Positions 23,853-32,272 of a DNA stretch of 41,508 nt are shown piece by piece (within the stretch, counting starts at the first letter, position 1; the number at the start of each line of letters is the position of its first letter). The position numbers were made by a program, and so were the translations under genes. This DNA comes from a virus, in IMG/VR virus record IMGVR_UViG_3300027754_000192, positions 1 through 41,508 of that record; one strand, 5' to 3'. The notes beneath the pieces are model-generated. The model saw nothing but the letters and a program-made list of their open reading frames with translations, was not told the DNA's origin and did no database searches.

Positions 23853-24985
23853 GCTGTTCGGGTCAAGATCAACCAGTACGCTCCGCCACTAACGGTGAGA
23901 GCGCCTGTTCCACCGATTGGCGCATTGCTTCCACCGCTACGGGTGTGACTTGAGTCATTTACAATTGACCAAGAAAACCCTCCACCGCCATCTCCAATAA
24001 CGCCTGACCAAATTGTTCCAGCAGGCGCTCTCAAATGTCCATCCGAAGGGGTGTTGTAGGTAAAAGTTACCGCATTGCTGTTTCCGCACTGTTGTTTGGC
24101 AATTGAAGACCCAACCAAGTTGAGGAAGCAAATTGATCCAATGCGAGTGCCTTCAAGATAATTCTTAGTCACAGCATCTTGCGCGGCTGTTGGATCACCG
24201 ACTCCAGTCACTTTAAATGCATTCATTGCTGCTCCAGCACTGAAGGTGGCTAAGCCAGTGACTCCAAGAGTTCCTCCCATTGAGCAATTGCCAGTCAAAA
24301 AACTGGTAGTGGTGCAACTGATGCTGTTAGTAACCAACTGAGTGGAAGTGAAATGCGCGCTTTTAGTGCCGTTGACCGTGATTCCAAGTTGATCTGCTGC
24401 TGAGATAAACAGACCAGTGTTGTCGTCGTTCTCAAACGCGATTGATGGAGCGCCTACCAAGCCATTGGCAATTTTGACAATTCCCTTGGCGGTGATGTTC
24501 TTTGCCGTGAGATCAGTGCCGTCAGTGCTGCTTGTTGCCCAAGTGTTGACGTTCTCCCACGTTCGCCAAGCAGAACCATCTCCGTCATAGACGCGGATGA
24601 AATGCTTTGTAGGAACTGTTCCGTTGCCTTCAGTGCTGAGCGCTTGAACGACAGACGTTCCGTATACGGAAGTCGTCATCATGGCAGCGCCATCATTCGC
24701 TACAAACGCGATCGGAGCGTTCGTAGTAATTGTCACTGCTGTCGCCCACTTGAACCTCCCACTCTTCATAAGAGAGGAGTCATTCAGTGACGTAGCGGAA
24801 CTATCTGCGAATGGAAATGTTCCCGACAGGTAATCAATGTTAGACCAAGTATTACCACCCACTGGTCCGATCTTGATTCCACCCACAGTTCCAGCGGCGT
24901 TAAATTGAATACCGACTTCGCCAGCAGCAAGAGTTTCAGTACCTACCCAAGTTGTATCTCGCCGAAGTTGAATCTTTGCGCTCAT
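23849..24985 (-). CDS. Tail fibre protein with Mtd-N-like start, 378 aa
   Basis: The N terminus IQLRRDTTWVGTETLAAGE, then GIQ and a GIKIGPVGGNTW stretch, resembles the N-terminal domain of the major tropism determinant and other fibre N termini that anchor to the tail. The middle is Thr/Ser/Gly-rich beta structure. VTGVGDPTAAQDAVTKNYL (about 258-277) is a familiar tail-fibre repeat preceding the distal part. The Gly/Ser-rich end GGGGFSWSIVN... GGAYWLILTRT would be the receptor-contacting tip. It likely binds the host surface. The start overlaps the o-spanin stop (ATGA). Confidence 0.75.
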   Translation of the reverse strand: MSAKIQLRRDTTWVGTETLAAGEVGIQFNAAGTVGGIKIGPVGGNTWSNIDYLSGTFPFADSSATSLNDSSLMKSGRFKWATAVTITTNAPIAFVANDGAAMMTTSVYGTSVVQALSTEGNGTVPTKHFIRVYDGDGSAWRTWENVNTWATSSTDGTDLTAKNITAKGIVKIANGLVGAPSIAFENDDNTGLFISAADQLGITVNGTKSAHFTSTQLVTNSISCTTTSFLTGNCSMGGTLGVTGLATFSAGAAMNAFKVTGVGDPTAAQDAVTKNYLEGTRIGSICFLNLVGSSIAKQQCGNSNAVTFTYNTPSDGHLRAPAGTIWSGVIGDGGGGFSWSIVNDSSHTRSGGSNAPIGGTGALTVSGGAYWLILTRTA

Positions 24986-25221
24986 GGGGTTTCCTCAGTC
25001 ATATATGACGGTGGTAGTAAATACCAGCCTTCTGGAACAACAATTGAATTCTCTGACCGTGTCCACACCCCATCAACGCGGTGGTACACCCTCATCCTTG
25101 CCCCGTTCGGCTCCGCTATCCGCATTGGGCTGCTTTCGGGAACGAATATCGTCCTGCTCCCGCACCCAAGCACGAAGGCGAACAGAAGCAATCCGCAAAG
25201 TCTTGCGGTCAACATCAGCAT
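24982..25221 (-). CDS. Outer-membrane spanin lipoprotein (Rz1-like)
   Basis: From the ATG at 25221 the product is about 79 residues: a hydrophobic signal (ARLCGLLLFAFVL) ending in a lipobox VLGC, then a mature segment of about 60 residues with several prolines, including VPESSPMR and LLPPSY. This fits a Rz1-type outer-membrane spanin subunit, which joins the inner spanin to fuse the membranes at lysis. It overlaps the inner spanin in another frame, the usual Rz/Rz1 arrangement. The start is uncertain: ATG codons at 25221 and 25215 lack a clear ribosome-binding site, and a longer form from 25311 is possible. Confidence 0.65.
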   Translation of the reverse strand: MLMLTARLCGLLLFAFVLGCGSRTIFVPESSPMRIAEPNGARMRVYHRVDGVWTRSENSIVVPEGWYLLPPSYMTEETP

Positions 25222-25306
25222 CGACAGCAGTGTTGCTGCGGTCGAAACGCTTCTCAAGGTAAGCGAACAGAGCGAGGGCGAATGCGGCAACAAACTTGTC
25301 GAGCAT
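25073..25306 (-). CDS. Inner-membrane spanin (Rz-like), 77 aa
   Basis: An N-terminal membrane helix (FVAAFALALFAYL, 5-17) is followed by a charged, probably periplasmic helical part (RTLRIASVRLRAWVREQDD-like). This matches the inner spanin design in short form. It starts five bases downstream of the holin stop and shares most of its length with the o-spanin in another frame. No catalytic residues are expected. The identification rests on topology and arrangement rather than on family similarity. Confidence 0.6.
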   Translation of the reverse strand: MLDKFVAAFALALFAYLEKRFDRSNTAVDADVDRKTLRIASVRLRAWVREQDDIRSRKQPNADSGAERGKDEGVPPR

Positions 25307-25310
25307 GGCA

Positions 25311-25508
25311 TCACTTCAGTCCAGCCTGCTCGCTGGTTACGGAGTTGTCACGGGCAAACAAGCCGATCCCAAGCGCAGCCAGCGCGCTGAAGATGGCTTC
25401 CAACGAGAAGGTGGTGGCGGGGTCGTTGTCAAGCATCGCCCCGATTTGGGTAGCCATGATTGCGACAGCAGCCAAGATTCCAACGGTAGTGGTCTTCCAA
25501 CTTGACAT
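25311..25508 (-). CDS. Putative holin, 65 aa
   Basis: The 65-residue protein has two hydrophobic segments, VGILAAVAIMATQIGAML (9-26) and IFSALAALGIGLFA (39-52), separated by a polar DNDPATT turn, and a hydrophilic C terminus. This topology and its place directly before the spanins suit a small two-helix holin that permeabilises the inner membrane. AAAAGG lies upstream of the ATG. I saw no endolysin gene next to it. Confidence 0.65.
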   Translation of the reverse strand: MSSWKTTTVGILAAVAIMATQIGAMLDNDPATTFSLEAIFSALAALGIGLFARDNSVTSEQAGLK

Positions 25509-25509
25509 T

Positions 25510-25674
25510 TTAAACCTTTTCTAGTTTGGCGATACGCTCGTCGTAATGACTGACTTGCACCTGAAGTCGAGCGATGGCAACTTCAAGGGCGACGATTTTG
25601 GAATACACCACAACCGTAGTTGTGATGGAGGTTGCAATGATTCCAAGGGTTGCAAACATGAGTTCAATGGTCAT
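25510..25674 (-). CDS. Small membrane-anchored coiled-coil protein, 54 aa (lysis accessory)
   Basis: This short gene fills the gap between the adaptor-fusion gene and the holin. The product has one membrane helix (MFATLGIIATSITTTVVVY) followed by a heptad-like amphipathic helix (ALEVAIARLQVQVSHYDERI). The design recalls XhlA-type lysis accessory proteins or phage membrane proteins co-transcribed with holins. The upstream ribosome-binding site is weak. The stop is one base from the holin start, which implies coupling. Confidence 0.6.
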   Translation of the reverse strand: MTIELMFATLGIIATSITTTVVVYSKIVALEVAIARLQVQVSHYDERIAKLEKV

Positions 25675-25676
25675 AA

Positions 25677-27434
25677 TTATCTACTGCATTCGATGTCGAG
25701 AGCCAAAGCGTCTGTATACAGGAGAGACGCAGTTGTCCCGTTGAGTTTGATGATTCCACAGACCACTCCAAGCGCTCGCGCAGGAAGTGTTGTGATCTTT
25801 GGTATCTGCCCTGTTGCAAATGTCGCTACCAAGACGCCGTCGATATAGAACGTTGCCGATGTTCCAGCAGCGTTCACTATGATTTCAAATGAGTGGAAGT
25901 TGGTGTCATGCGTTACACCAGTATCAATAGTGGCTGCTACTGAGGCATTTTGAGAACATGCCAGCCACGTTGTTTCACCAAGATTAACCCGTGGAGATTG
26001 AAACACAAGAGCATCTGCCGCAAGAGCGGATTGGCTATCGTTGAATCCGATGTGAACAATAAACTCTGCGGTGTTCACAACAGACAAGACTGGAATCTTG
26101 ACGCAGGCGTATAGCCGATGCTCAGACAATCCAAAGCCAACAGCATCTGTAGCAATTGAACCAATTCCAGCACGTCCAGAGGCAGTTGTTCCAGTTCCGT
26201 GAACGCAAATACCAACCCTGTTTCCGTCCGCAAGAGAAACGGTAGAGAAGGTGTTTGATACTCCAGTTCCACTTGAGTAGTTTGACCAGTCGCCAGCAGC
26301 GTTCATGTCGGAGAACAAAGAAGAGCGCTTGCGCCTGTTGATTCGACCATCGACGGTCACTAGTCCACTACCAGCAGAAACGGTTACATGGTTACCAGCC
26401 GTCAGCACACTCTCATTTGAAAGAGTGCCGTTCGCTGCCATGACCACATATTGAGCGTCTACGGGAGTGCCAGATGCTCCAGCGGGTCCACTTGGACCCG
26501 TACTGCCATCCTCAGCCATCAATTCCCATACGGAAGACGGCGGAGGATCGTTGAGGTTGTCCATGACGCACACCCAAGAGGCGTCGTTGTAACGGACAAC
26601 ATCTCCATCGATATAAGAGTTGCTACCGCTCCAAATCCCCAGCCATCGAATGTTCGCAGTTGCCGTAGGAGGCGTTACGACGGGTCCAGAATTGGACGCC
26701 ATTGCATCCCGCTCGCGCCGAAAGGGGCTGACACGATTCGACAGCAACCTCCCGTAGTCCCTCTGCTGTATTCCGTCCTTGATCGCTGGCGATGAGAAGA
26801 TCGGACCATTGTCGATCTCGATCAGTCGCGCGGTCAAACCCTCGTCTTCGTATGCCATAGCAAACGAACGTGCATACGCAATCAGCAGAGATTCTGCGTA
26901 TGTTGGAACGGGGATGGTGAATGTCTCAAGAGTTGAATCTGAGACGGGTTGCCACCGACATCGGTAGCGCACGGTGAGGGCTTCTGAGGTGGTAGCCTGC
27001 GGAGTGGGGTACATCTCCAAACGGACGGCTGGCATGCCCGTACCGTCGACCAGCGCCGCCCCAGAAGAGTCAGCCCAAGGACGCGACAGCGTTGCATAGA
27101 ACGTACTGCCTGCGTTGGTCATGGGAGAAGCGACCCGAAGCGTTTCAATCTGCTCAGGAGACGTAAGTTCGACTATCCAACCAAGACCACCCTTGGAGAT
27201 AAGGGAGATGATGTCTTCGACATCGGCTGGTAAGACGACATAGTCCTGCTGGGCGATGAGCGAAAGCGGTCGCGAAGTACGCTCTCGAAAGCGCCAAGGC
27301 TTCGAGAACAGGTACTGCCCAGCCTGATTGACGATCTCTGCGATCCGCTGATCGCGAGTCATACCGCTCACAATCGACGGTTGACCGCCAAGTGCGAGAA
27401 CGATGTGACTCTTGAGATTGCCGTAGGTAAGCAT
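25677..27434 (-). CDS. Head-tail adaptor fused to a lectin-like appendage, 585 aa
   Basis: Residues 1 to about 235 look like a short-tail adaptor (T7 gp11/SU10-adaptor type): RIAEIVNQAGQYLFSKPWRF, RPLSLIAQQDYVVLPADVED and later YAESLLIAYARSFAMAYEDE. Then come an apparent CBM5/12-like strand pair (WSGSNSYIDGDVVRYNDASW, about 266-285), a short collagen-like tract GSTGPSGPAGASG (about 310-322), and a beta-rich jelly-roll-like domain (about 370-585) ending with FYIDGVLVATF. The capsid-tail joint would thus carry a surface-exposed binding module. Adaptors are usually 200-250 residues, so the fusion is unusual. The domain types are read by eye. Confidence 0.65.
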   Translation of the reverse strand: MLTYGNLKSHIVLALGGQPSIVSGMTRDQRIAEIVNQAGQYLFSKPWRFRERTSRPLSLIAQQDYVVLPADVEDIISLISKGGLGWIVELTSPEQIETLRVASPMTNAGSTFYATLSRPWADSSGAALVDGTGMPAVRLEMYPTPQATTSEALTVRYRCRWQPVSDSTLETFTIPVPTYAESLLIAYARSFAMAYEDEGLTARLIEIDNGPIFSSPAIKDGIQQRDYGRLLSNRVSPFRRERDAMASNSGPVVTPPTATANIRWLGIWSGSNSYIDGDVVRYNDASWVCVMDNLNDPPPSSVWELMAEDGSTGPSGPAGASGTPVDAQYVVMAANGTLSNESVLTAGNHVTVSAGSGLVTVDGRINRRKRSSLFSDMNAAGDWSNYSSGTGVSNTFSTVSLADGNRVGICVHGTGTTASGRAGIGSIATDAVGFGLSEHRLYACVKIPVLSVVNTAEFIVHIGFNDSQSALAADALVFQSPRVNLGETTWLACSQNASVAATIDTGVTHDTNFHSFEIIVNAAGTSATFYIDGVLVATFATGQIPKITTLPARALGVVCGIIKLNGTTASLLYTDALALDIECSR

Positions 27435-27442
27435 GGAATTGA

Positions 27443-27466
27443 CTTGGCGGGGTTTCCCCCGCCAAG
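27443..27466 (-). promoter_or_regulatory. GAAA-capped hairpin between decoration-like and adaptor genes
   Basis: On the minus strand CTTGGCGGGG pairs with CCCCGCCAAG over 10 bp around a GAAA tetraloop. TCAATTCC rather than a T tract follows, and the adaptor ATG lies nine bases on. It may act as an attenuator, an RNase barrier or processing signal reducing readthrough from the abundant capsid genes, or a shield of the next start. Function is inference. Confidence 0.6.
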
Positions 27467-27483
27467 CCGTTTAGTTGTTGAGA

Positions 27484-27972
27484 TCAATTACCCGCGTTGC
27501 CAAACACGAAACCCTGAATGAGAACCTTTGCGGTTCCCGCAGCAGCGAGGGTTTCGAGTGCGACTCCGACGACAACACCGTTGCCAACGCCAGAAGTTCC
27601 GCTTGCAACACGGAATACTCCAGCACCAGCAGTCAGGCAGTTACCCTTCGTGATGGCAGCGCTGAACTTTGCATCGCAAACGCCAACGACGCATACGGTG
27701 CAGCGGTTTCCAGCAGTAGCCCCTTCTACGACGACACCAAAAGGACCAATGATGTCGGAAGCAGCAGTCTTCTTGATGACATTGAACGGGCAGTTCGGTT
27801 CATCGTAGTTGATGATGTTGGCTGTCGACGAGTAAGCAGTCTGTCCAGCCTCTACATCGAACCGAACGACATCGCCAACCGCAACTGCTTCCGAAGCAAT
27901 CGGCTTGACAGTAACGGGCTGCGGGGTAAGTGCAGCGAGATTACCCGATGGAGTGATAAGTCCAGCAATCAT
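27484..27972 (-). CDS. Putative capsid decoration / head protein, 162 aa
   Basis: The 162-residue product is beta-rich, with a DUF2190-like flavour: VAVGDVVRFDVEAG (about 30-43), FGVVVEGATAG (about 78-88) and GVALETLAAAGTAKVLIQG near the end. It follows the major capsid gene at short distance with a strong ribosome-binding site (GTAGGAGG). Six cysteines (C61, C91, C94, C98 and two further) are unusual for this fold and might form disulfides or bind metal. Decoration or stabilisation of the capsid is inferred from position and composition. Confidence 0.6.
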   Translation of the reverse strand: MIAGLITPSGNLAALTPQPVTVKPIASEAVAVGDVVRFDVEAGQTAYSSTANIINYDEPNCPFNVIKKTAASDIIGPFGVVVEGATAGNRCTVCVVGVCDAKFSAAITKGNCLTAGAGVFRVASGTSGVGNGVVVGVALETLAAAGTAKVLIQGFVFGNAGN

Positions 27973-27992
27973 TTGAGAATCCTCCTACGGGA

Positions 27993-29309
27993 TTAGAGGG
28001 TGCAGAATGGAGCGACGATGCCGTGACGCTGGCGACTGTTGCAGAACAGATTCATCCAGCAGTCAACAGGCATGACGTAGGTGAAGGGCTGATTCGGATG
28101 ACGCAGAACTTCGTGCGTCTTGAAATAGCGCTTCGAGTGGAACACTGGAGTGAGGTAGTTGCCGTTCACGAAGTAGTATCGTGGACCCTTCTGATAAGTA
28201 TTCGTCGAAAGTTCAGAGTCCAGCGCCGTAGCACCCGCAACGGACACGTTGGCTACTGACTTTGTGTTTCCGATAGCACTACCAGCGGTGTACAACTGAG
28301 CCGTGTCAAGATCAGAGGCATACGTCACGTCAACACCCGAATACACGGGGTTGTTGTAGGCGCTGTCCTGATAATTGACCAAAGTGTCGTTGCTGAGACG
28401 AAGCAGGCGACGGTAGAACTGAACACCCTCGCGAGAAGTCATAATCATTTGACGAGAAAGGTTGTCGTTCTCGAAGTATTGAGCGCGAGTTGCGGGAGCC
28501 TCGTACTTCAAACGCATGAACATGTTGTCAAACGCCGTGAAGAGCGGGTGATAACTAATGCTCGGAGTGCTGGCGTTTCCGTTGTTGTACTCTGCTTGCG
28601 CAACAGCCGTTTCAGTAACGGACTGAGCAGCAATGTCATTAGCAAGACCAGTAGAGGCTGCTCCCGCTCCACCGTTGTAGACATACAACTCAACGAGGTT
28701 GCTCCAACGCTGATCCACCAGAGGATCAAGACCCATAACGGTCGAGAATCCCATTGGCGTAATTCCACGCTGACCAAGCGCACCACCCAAGTTACGACCG
28801 CGAGCAGTGATGAAGGTTGGGAGAGAGTACGGAAGACGACCGCTCTCAGACTCCATCTGGCTAGTGGACGGTGGCGCCCACAGATCTTCCTCAAATCCGT
28901 TCGTCATGGAAGTCCACAGGCGCTGCTCCTTGATCTTCTTGAGGCGCTTGTAAGCAACCTTAGTCGATCCAGAAGTCTCACCAGTGTTCAACTCGACTTC
29001 GGCGTCAGTCCACGACATGTGGTCGATGGTGAAGCGCCACGGCGCCTTCACGGTGTCGGTCACCTGCGGGTTGCGCCAAGTGAAGACATCGTTTGGCTGG
29101 TAGTGGTCAAAGGTACGAGCGTCATCAAGCATGATGACGTCGCGGATCTCGTTACCACCTTGGATTGTGACCTCAGAGGTCTTGTTCTTGAGCAGGCGGG
29201 AGAAGGCGTAGGTGTTCTTCACCGCCTCGTTGATCACCGCATCGGCACTAGTCAGGTACGTTGGACCTGTAGTTGCCATGAAATCGTTGAAAGTTTGAAT
29301 TGAAGGCAT
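27993..29309 (-). CDS. Major capsid protein (HK97-type fold inferred), 438 aa
   Basis: The 438-residue protein lies directly after the scaffold gene. Its N-terminal arm is FNDFMATTGPTYL, its probable E-loop region contains DVFTWRNPQVTDTVKAPW, and a helix-rich P domain includes AYKRLKKIKEQRLWTSMTNG. The end MPVDCWMNLFCNSRQRHG is Cys-rich. Size, gene order (portal, scaffold, capsid) and composition point to the main shell protein. AAAGGATGG provides the ribosome-binding site. Confidence 0.85.
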   Translation of the reverse strand: MPSIQTFNDFMATTGPTYLTSADAVINEAVKNTYAFSRLLKNKTSEVTIQGGNEIRDVIMLDDARTFDHYQPNDVFTWRNPQVTDTVKAPWRFTIDHMSWTDAEVELNTGETSGSTKVAYKRLKKIKEQRLWTSMTNGFEEDLWAPPSTSQMESESGRLPYSLPTFITARGRNLGGALGQRGITPMGFSTVMGLDPLVDQRWSNLVELYVYNGGAGAASTGLANDIAAQSVTETAVAQAEYNNGNASTPSISYHPLFTAFDNMFMRLKYEAPATRAQYFENDNLSRQMIMTSREGVQFYRRLLRLSNDTLVNYQDSAYNNPVYSGVDVTYASDLDTAQLYTAGSAIGNTKSVANVSVAGATALDSELSTNTYQKGPRYYFVNGNYLTPVFHSKRYFKTHEVLRHPNQPFTYVMPVDCWMNLFCNSRQRHGIVAPFCTL

Positions 29310-29327
29310 GAAGCCATCCTTTATTGG

Positions 29328-30197
29328 TTAGCGTGAAAGTGCTTTACGAACGTCGTCTCGGTTTCCACCACTGAGAAGAATGTCGAGAACTCGATCCTGC
29401 ACATCAACGGTCTTCGTCACTCGCGGAGGAGCATGTCCTACGGTCGGGCGAGCCGTGTTGCGTGGATCGGGCTTGCTCGGCATACCAACCTGCTGTTGGA
29501 AAGCCGCCCTGACGATCGCTTCTACGGAATCGAACTTAGAGGGATTCTCTCGTCCGATCTTTGCAGCGGCTTCAGAGATTGTCGTGTAGTTCGGGGCTTT
29601 AGCCCCGTACTCCGCAGCGATCTGCTGATAAGCCAACTGCGATTCGTGTTTCACCTCGATCATGCGAGTCTGCTCTGCAAATTCTTTGCGGAGACGATCT
29701 TGCATGCTCTTTAGTGGTTTTGCGGCATCCTCTCCAAAGATCTCACTGAATTGAGAAAGCGGATCTGCATCTGCTTCGCCGTCTTCAGTGTTCAACGAAC
29801 TCTTCGGAGATTCCGAAGAGTTGGTATCGGTCTTCTTCGAGTCTGCCACCTTTGCCCCAAAGGCGTCAACATCAGATTGTCGCTTAGCAGCCTTCAGACC
29901 CCACTCCTTCATCTTAGAAGGGTTGGACTTCATGCTGTCAATGACTTCTGAAGGTACTCCGTCACGCTGCAAAGCCTTCAGAGCGCGATCGAAGTCGGCA
30001 TCTGGAGCAGACGTTTCTGGAGTATCGAATTCCCGCGTTGACTCGGGTTCGTCAATGCCAAGAAGACGGTCAAGAACCGCGTCCATATCAGAGTTGGAGT
30101 TGTCCGAAGTCGATTGAACGACTTTTTCGGCTTCCAACACTGGAACTTCCGCAGTAACCGCTATCTCAACTGGTTTTGGTGTGATGGGTTCTGGCAT
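29328..30197 (-). CDS. Scaffolding protein, 289 aa
   Basis: The product is acidic and largely helical. An N-terminal half rich in Asp, Ser and Glu leads to a coiled-coil-like central helix (MQDRLRKEFAEQTRMIEVKH, about 165-184). The basic C-terminal tail contains VTKTVDVQDRVLDILLSGG. This is typical of phage assembly scaffolds, whose basic C terminus contacts the capsid protein. It lies between the portal and capsid genes. No protease motif is visible, so cleavage is not implied. Confidence 0.8.
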   Translation of the reverse strand: MPEPITPKPVEIAVTAEVPVLEAEKVVQSTSDNSNSDMDAVLDRLLGIDEPESTREFDTPETSAPDADFDRALKALQRDGVPSEVIDSMKSNPSKMKEWGLKAAKRQSDVDAFGAKVADSKKTDTNSSESPKSSLNTEDGEADADPLSQFSEIFGEDAAKPLKSMQDRLRKEFAEQTRMIEVKHESQLAYQQIAAEYGAKAPNYTTISEAAAKIGRENPSKFDSVEAIVRAAFQQQVGMPSKPDPRNTARPTVGHAPPRVTKTVDVQDRVLDILLSGGNRDDVRKALSR

Positions 30198-30198
30198 T

Positions 30199-30489
30199 TC
30201 AGTCCTTCACATATCCGTGCCGCGCCATGATTTCGCGTTCATGCCGCTTTGACTCCACAATCGGTTTACCGCCTTGAGTTTTGCACCCAGATAGATTTCT
30301 GGGAAGGCATGCACTCACATACGGGTATTGAGACCTGTTAGTTGCGGGATCAACTTGAACTGAGTTGCTTGCAACTCGTGTAAGTTCTTTCCCGTCAAGG
30401 TTGATAATACAACCTATCGAAGGAACTTCCTTCATGGAATAGGTGAGTTCAACCAGATTTCCATCTATATCTAAAAATTCGTAAATCAT
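30199..30489 (-). CDS. Small conserved virion-region protein, 96 aa
   Basis: The start MIYEFLDIDGNLVELTYSMK, followed by EVPSIGCIINLDGKELTRV, recalls the FmdB-like small zinc-ribbon proteins often placed here in phages, but the paired cysteines of that ribbon are missing. The C-terminal half (PYVSACLPRNLSGCKTQGGK and a HEREIMARHGYVKD tail) resembles the second half of such phage proteins. It overlaps the portal stop by four bases. The role is unknown; a portal or scaffold accessory is possible. Confidence 0.6.
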   Translation of the reverse strand: MIYEFLDIDGNLVELTYSMKEVPSIGCIINLDGKELTRVASNSVQVDPATNRSQYPYVSACLPRNLSGCKTQGGKPIVESKRHEREIMARHGYVKD

Positions 30490-32264
30490 GCTCGGTTTGC
30501 CGCCGCCCTGAGACCGCCCATTGATCGTGCAGGGATCGGATTGGGTTCTCCCATTTCGTTGGTTCTCAGACTTGGTGACGATGAAGGCTCAGGAACAGGA
30601 CCGCCCATCTGCGGACCAGCCTGCTGGGGCTGATTCATGGAGGGGACATCGATCATGTCGGCGAGGTGGGGAACATTCAAGGCATCGCCTACGACCGACA
30701 GGAGTTCCTTCCACTTGACGTTCGGAAGCATCATCGCGCTTTGGGCAACCGTCGAAGTGATCTGGAGAAGGTCCATAGCGCGCTTCTGGACGAGCGCTTC
30801 GGACACGCGCTCCATGCTGTATGCGTCTACAGAGACCTCAAGATCCTCCCACCCGCTGATTCGGACTCCGCCCGTGAATATCGGGTCCGCCTCAAGCAGT
30901 TGTTCGACGCCCTCCTTGCCCAGCGGCAGGAAGATTCGGTCGTCATGCCACATGTACCAACATACAGATCGACCAAGATCGTCGATTGCCTCTTGGAACT
31001 GGCGCTTCAGGTGCGACATGCGCATGGTTGCGCTTGACTCTGCAACGGCTACTTCGGTGGCAGTGGCGCCGCCTCCGATGTTTCCGCGCATGGCGTCGTG
31101 GATACCCGAAACCCGATCAAGTCGGTCCTGAGCGATCTGGCTGTAGTTGACCTGTTGACTGGTGATGCCACCAATCTCAAGGTTGACCACCCGCTCCTTG
31201 TCAAGGCTCTCGCTCAGCACGATGTAGTCGTGCGGCTTGTCCTTGATGTCCTGCGCCAACTTGTGGTTTCGCGAATCCACCATGACCAGACGCTTGTAAG
31301 CAGCCGCACTGGAGCGCATGCTGACTAGGCATGCATTCAGGTCTGTAATCTGGCTCTGGATGGCGACCAGTGGTGATAGTGGATACGGGTCGTCTGGGAC
31401 CGTATATACGCCAAACATCGTATACGGACCGCTTGCGGGACCAAAGAAGGGGATTGGCTTCCTGATGAAGCCCTCGAACTTGCCATTGATCCCACCGCTC
31501 TTGACGATGGTGTAGATGGTCCCGTTCACCATCGACTTGCCGAACAACTGGTCTACCAACTCGGCGATAGAGTCGTCGATTTCTGGAACCCAGATCTCGT
31601 AGACACCAAGTTCCTTTCGGTTCTCGATGTTTCGCCCCGTGTCGTCGCGGGAATCCTCAAGATCAGTGTTGTCGGCAATGCCGCTGATCGCGTCAGAGTC
31701 CCAACTGGGGTCATCGACAGACTTAGCAAGGAGATCTTCCTTGTCGATCGCGTAGCAGTGACCCATGTATCGAGCGTCCTCGATATCAGTCGCCGCTGGG
31801 TCAATGAAGAACCGTTCTGGGGAGATTCGATAGACGCGAGGAAGGTAAGGTTCCTTCCCGCCGATCGGTCGAACCTCTGGTCGAGGCTCGCTGACCGTCA
31901 GCGCGACTCCGTAGGAGAAGAGCATGTCGGTGGCAATGCGCTCAAGCGTCTTACGCAACTTGGTGATGCGCACCCAGCGGTTAATTGCAATCTGCATCCG
32001 ACGTCCCAAGATGAGATCGATGATCGGATCGGCAAGTCGCACACGAAACTTTGGGTTGTCGTGGATGATTCGAGGAAGCACCAGAGAGACATACTCGTGA
32101 GAGAAGTTCTCTGGGTCATCGTTTGAAAAATCAGACCTGTCATCACGGTAAGCGGGTCCGTGATACTTCTCGATCATGGAACGCAGAGACGACAGGTGTG
32201 CATCGCGGAATTTCTCCGCGCTCTCTACCTCTCGACGAATATTTTCAAGTGAGGTATCGAGCAT
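30486..32264 (-). CDS. Portal protein, 592 aa
   Basis: The 592-residue protein fits podovirus portals. It has an N-terminal helix, HEYVSLVLPRIIHDNPKFRV (about 56-75), RISPERFFIDPAATDIEDAR (about 145-164), and a central KRLVMVDSRNHK and AMRGNIGGGATATEVAVAES region. Long helices follow (MRMSHLKRQFQEAIDDLGRS), then a Pro/Gln/Met-rich C terminus. Dodecameric portals form the packaging and ejection channel. Its place after terminase and before scaffold and capsid supports this. The gene is coupled to the small gene downstream (ATGA). Confidence 0.85.
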   Translation of the reverse strand: MLDTSLENIRREVESAEKFRDAHLSSLRSMIEKYHGPAYRDDRSDFSNDDPENFSHEYVSLVLPRIIHDNPKFRVRLADPIIDLILGRRMQIAINRWVRITKLRKTLERIATDMLFSYGVALTVSEPRPEVRPIGGKEPYLPRVYRISPERFFIDPAATDIEDARYMGHCYAIDKEDLLAKSVDDPSWDSDAISGIADNTDLEDSRDDTGRNIENRKELGVYEIWVPEIDDSIAELVDQLFGKSMVNGTIYTIVKSGGINGKFEGFIRKPIPFFGPASGPYTMFGVYTVPDDPYPLSPLVAIQSQITDLNACLVSMRSSAAAYKRLVMVDSRNHKLAQDIKDKPHDYIVLSESLDKERVVNLEIGGITSQQVNYSQIAQDRLDRVSGIHDAMRGNIGGGATATEVAVAESSATMRMSHLKRQFQEAIDDLGRSVCWYMWHDDRIFLPLGKEGVEQLLEADPIFTGGVRISGWEDLEVSVDAYSMERVSEALVQKRAMDLLQITSTVAQSAMMLPNVKWKELLSVVGDALNVPHLADMIDVPSMNQPQQAGPQMGGPVPEPSSSPSLRTNEMGEPNPIPARSMGGLRAAANRA

Positions 32265-32272
32265 CGCGTTCC

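Noticed and set aside
30199-30489. FmdB-type zinc-ribbon assignment
   Set aside because: The position and overall pattern are similar, but the paired cysteines needed for the ribbon are absent, so the name was not used.
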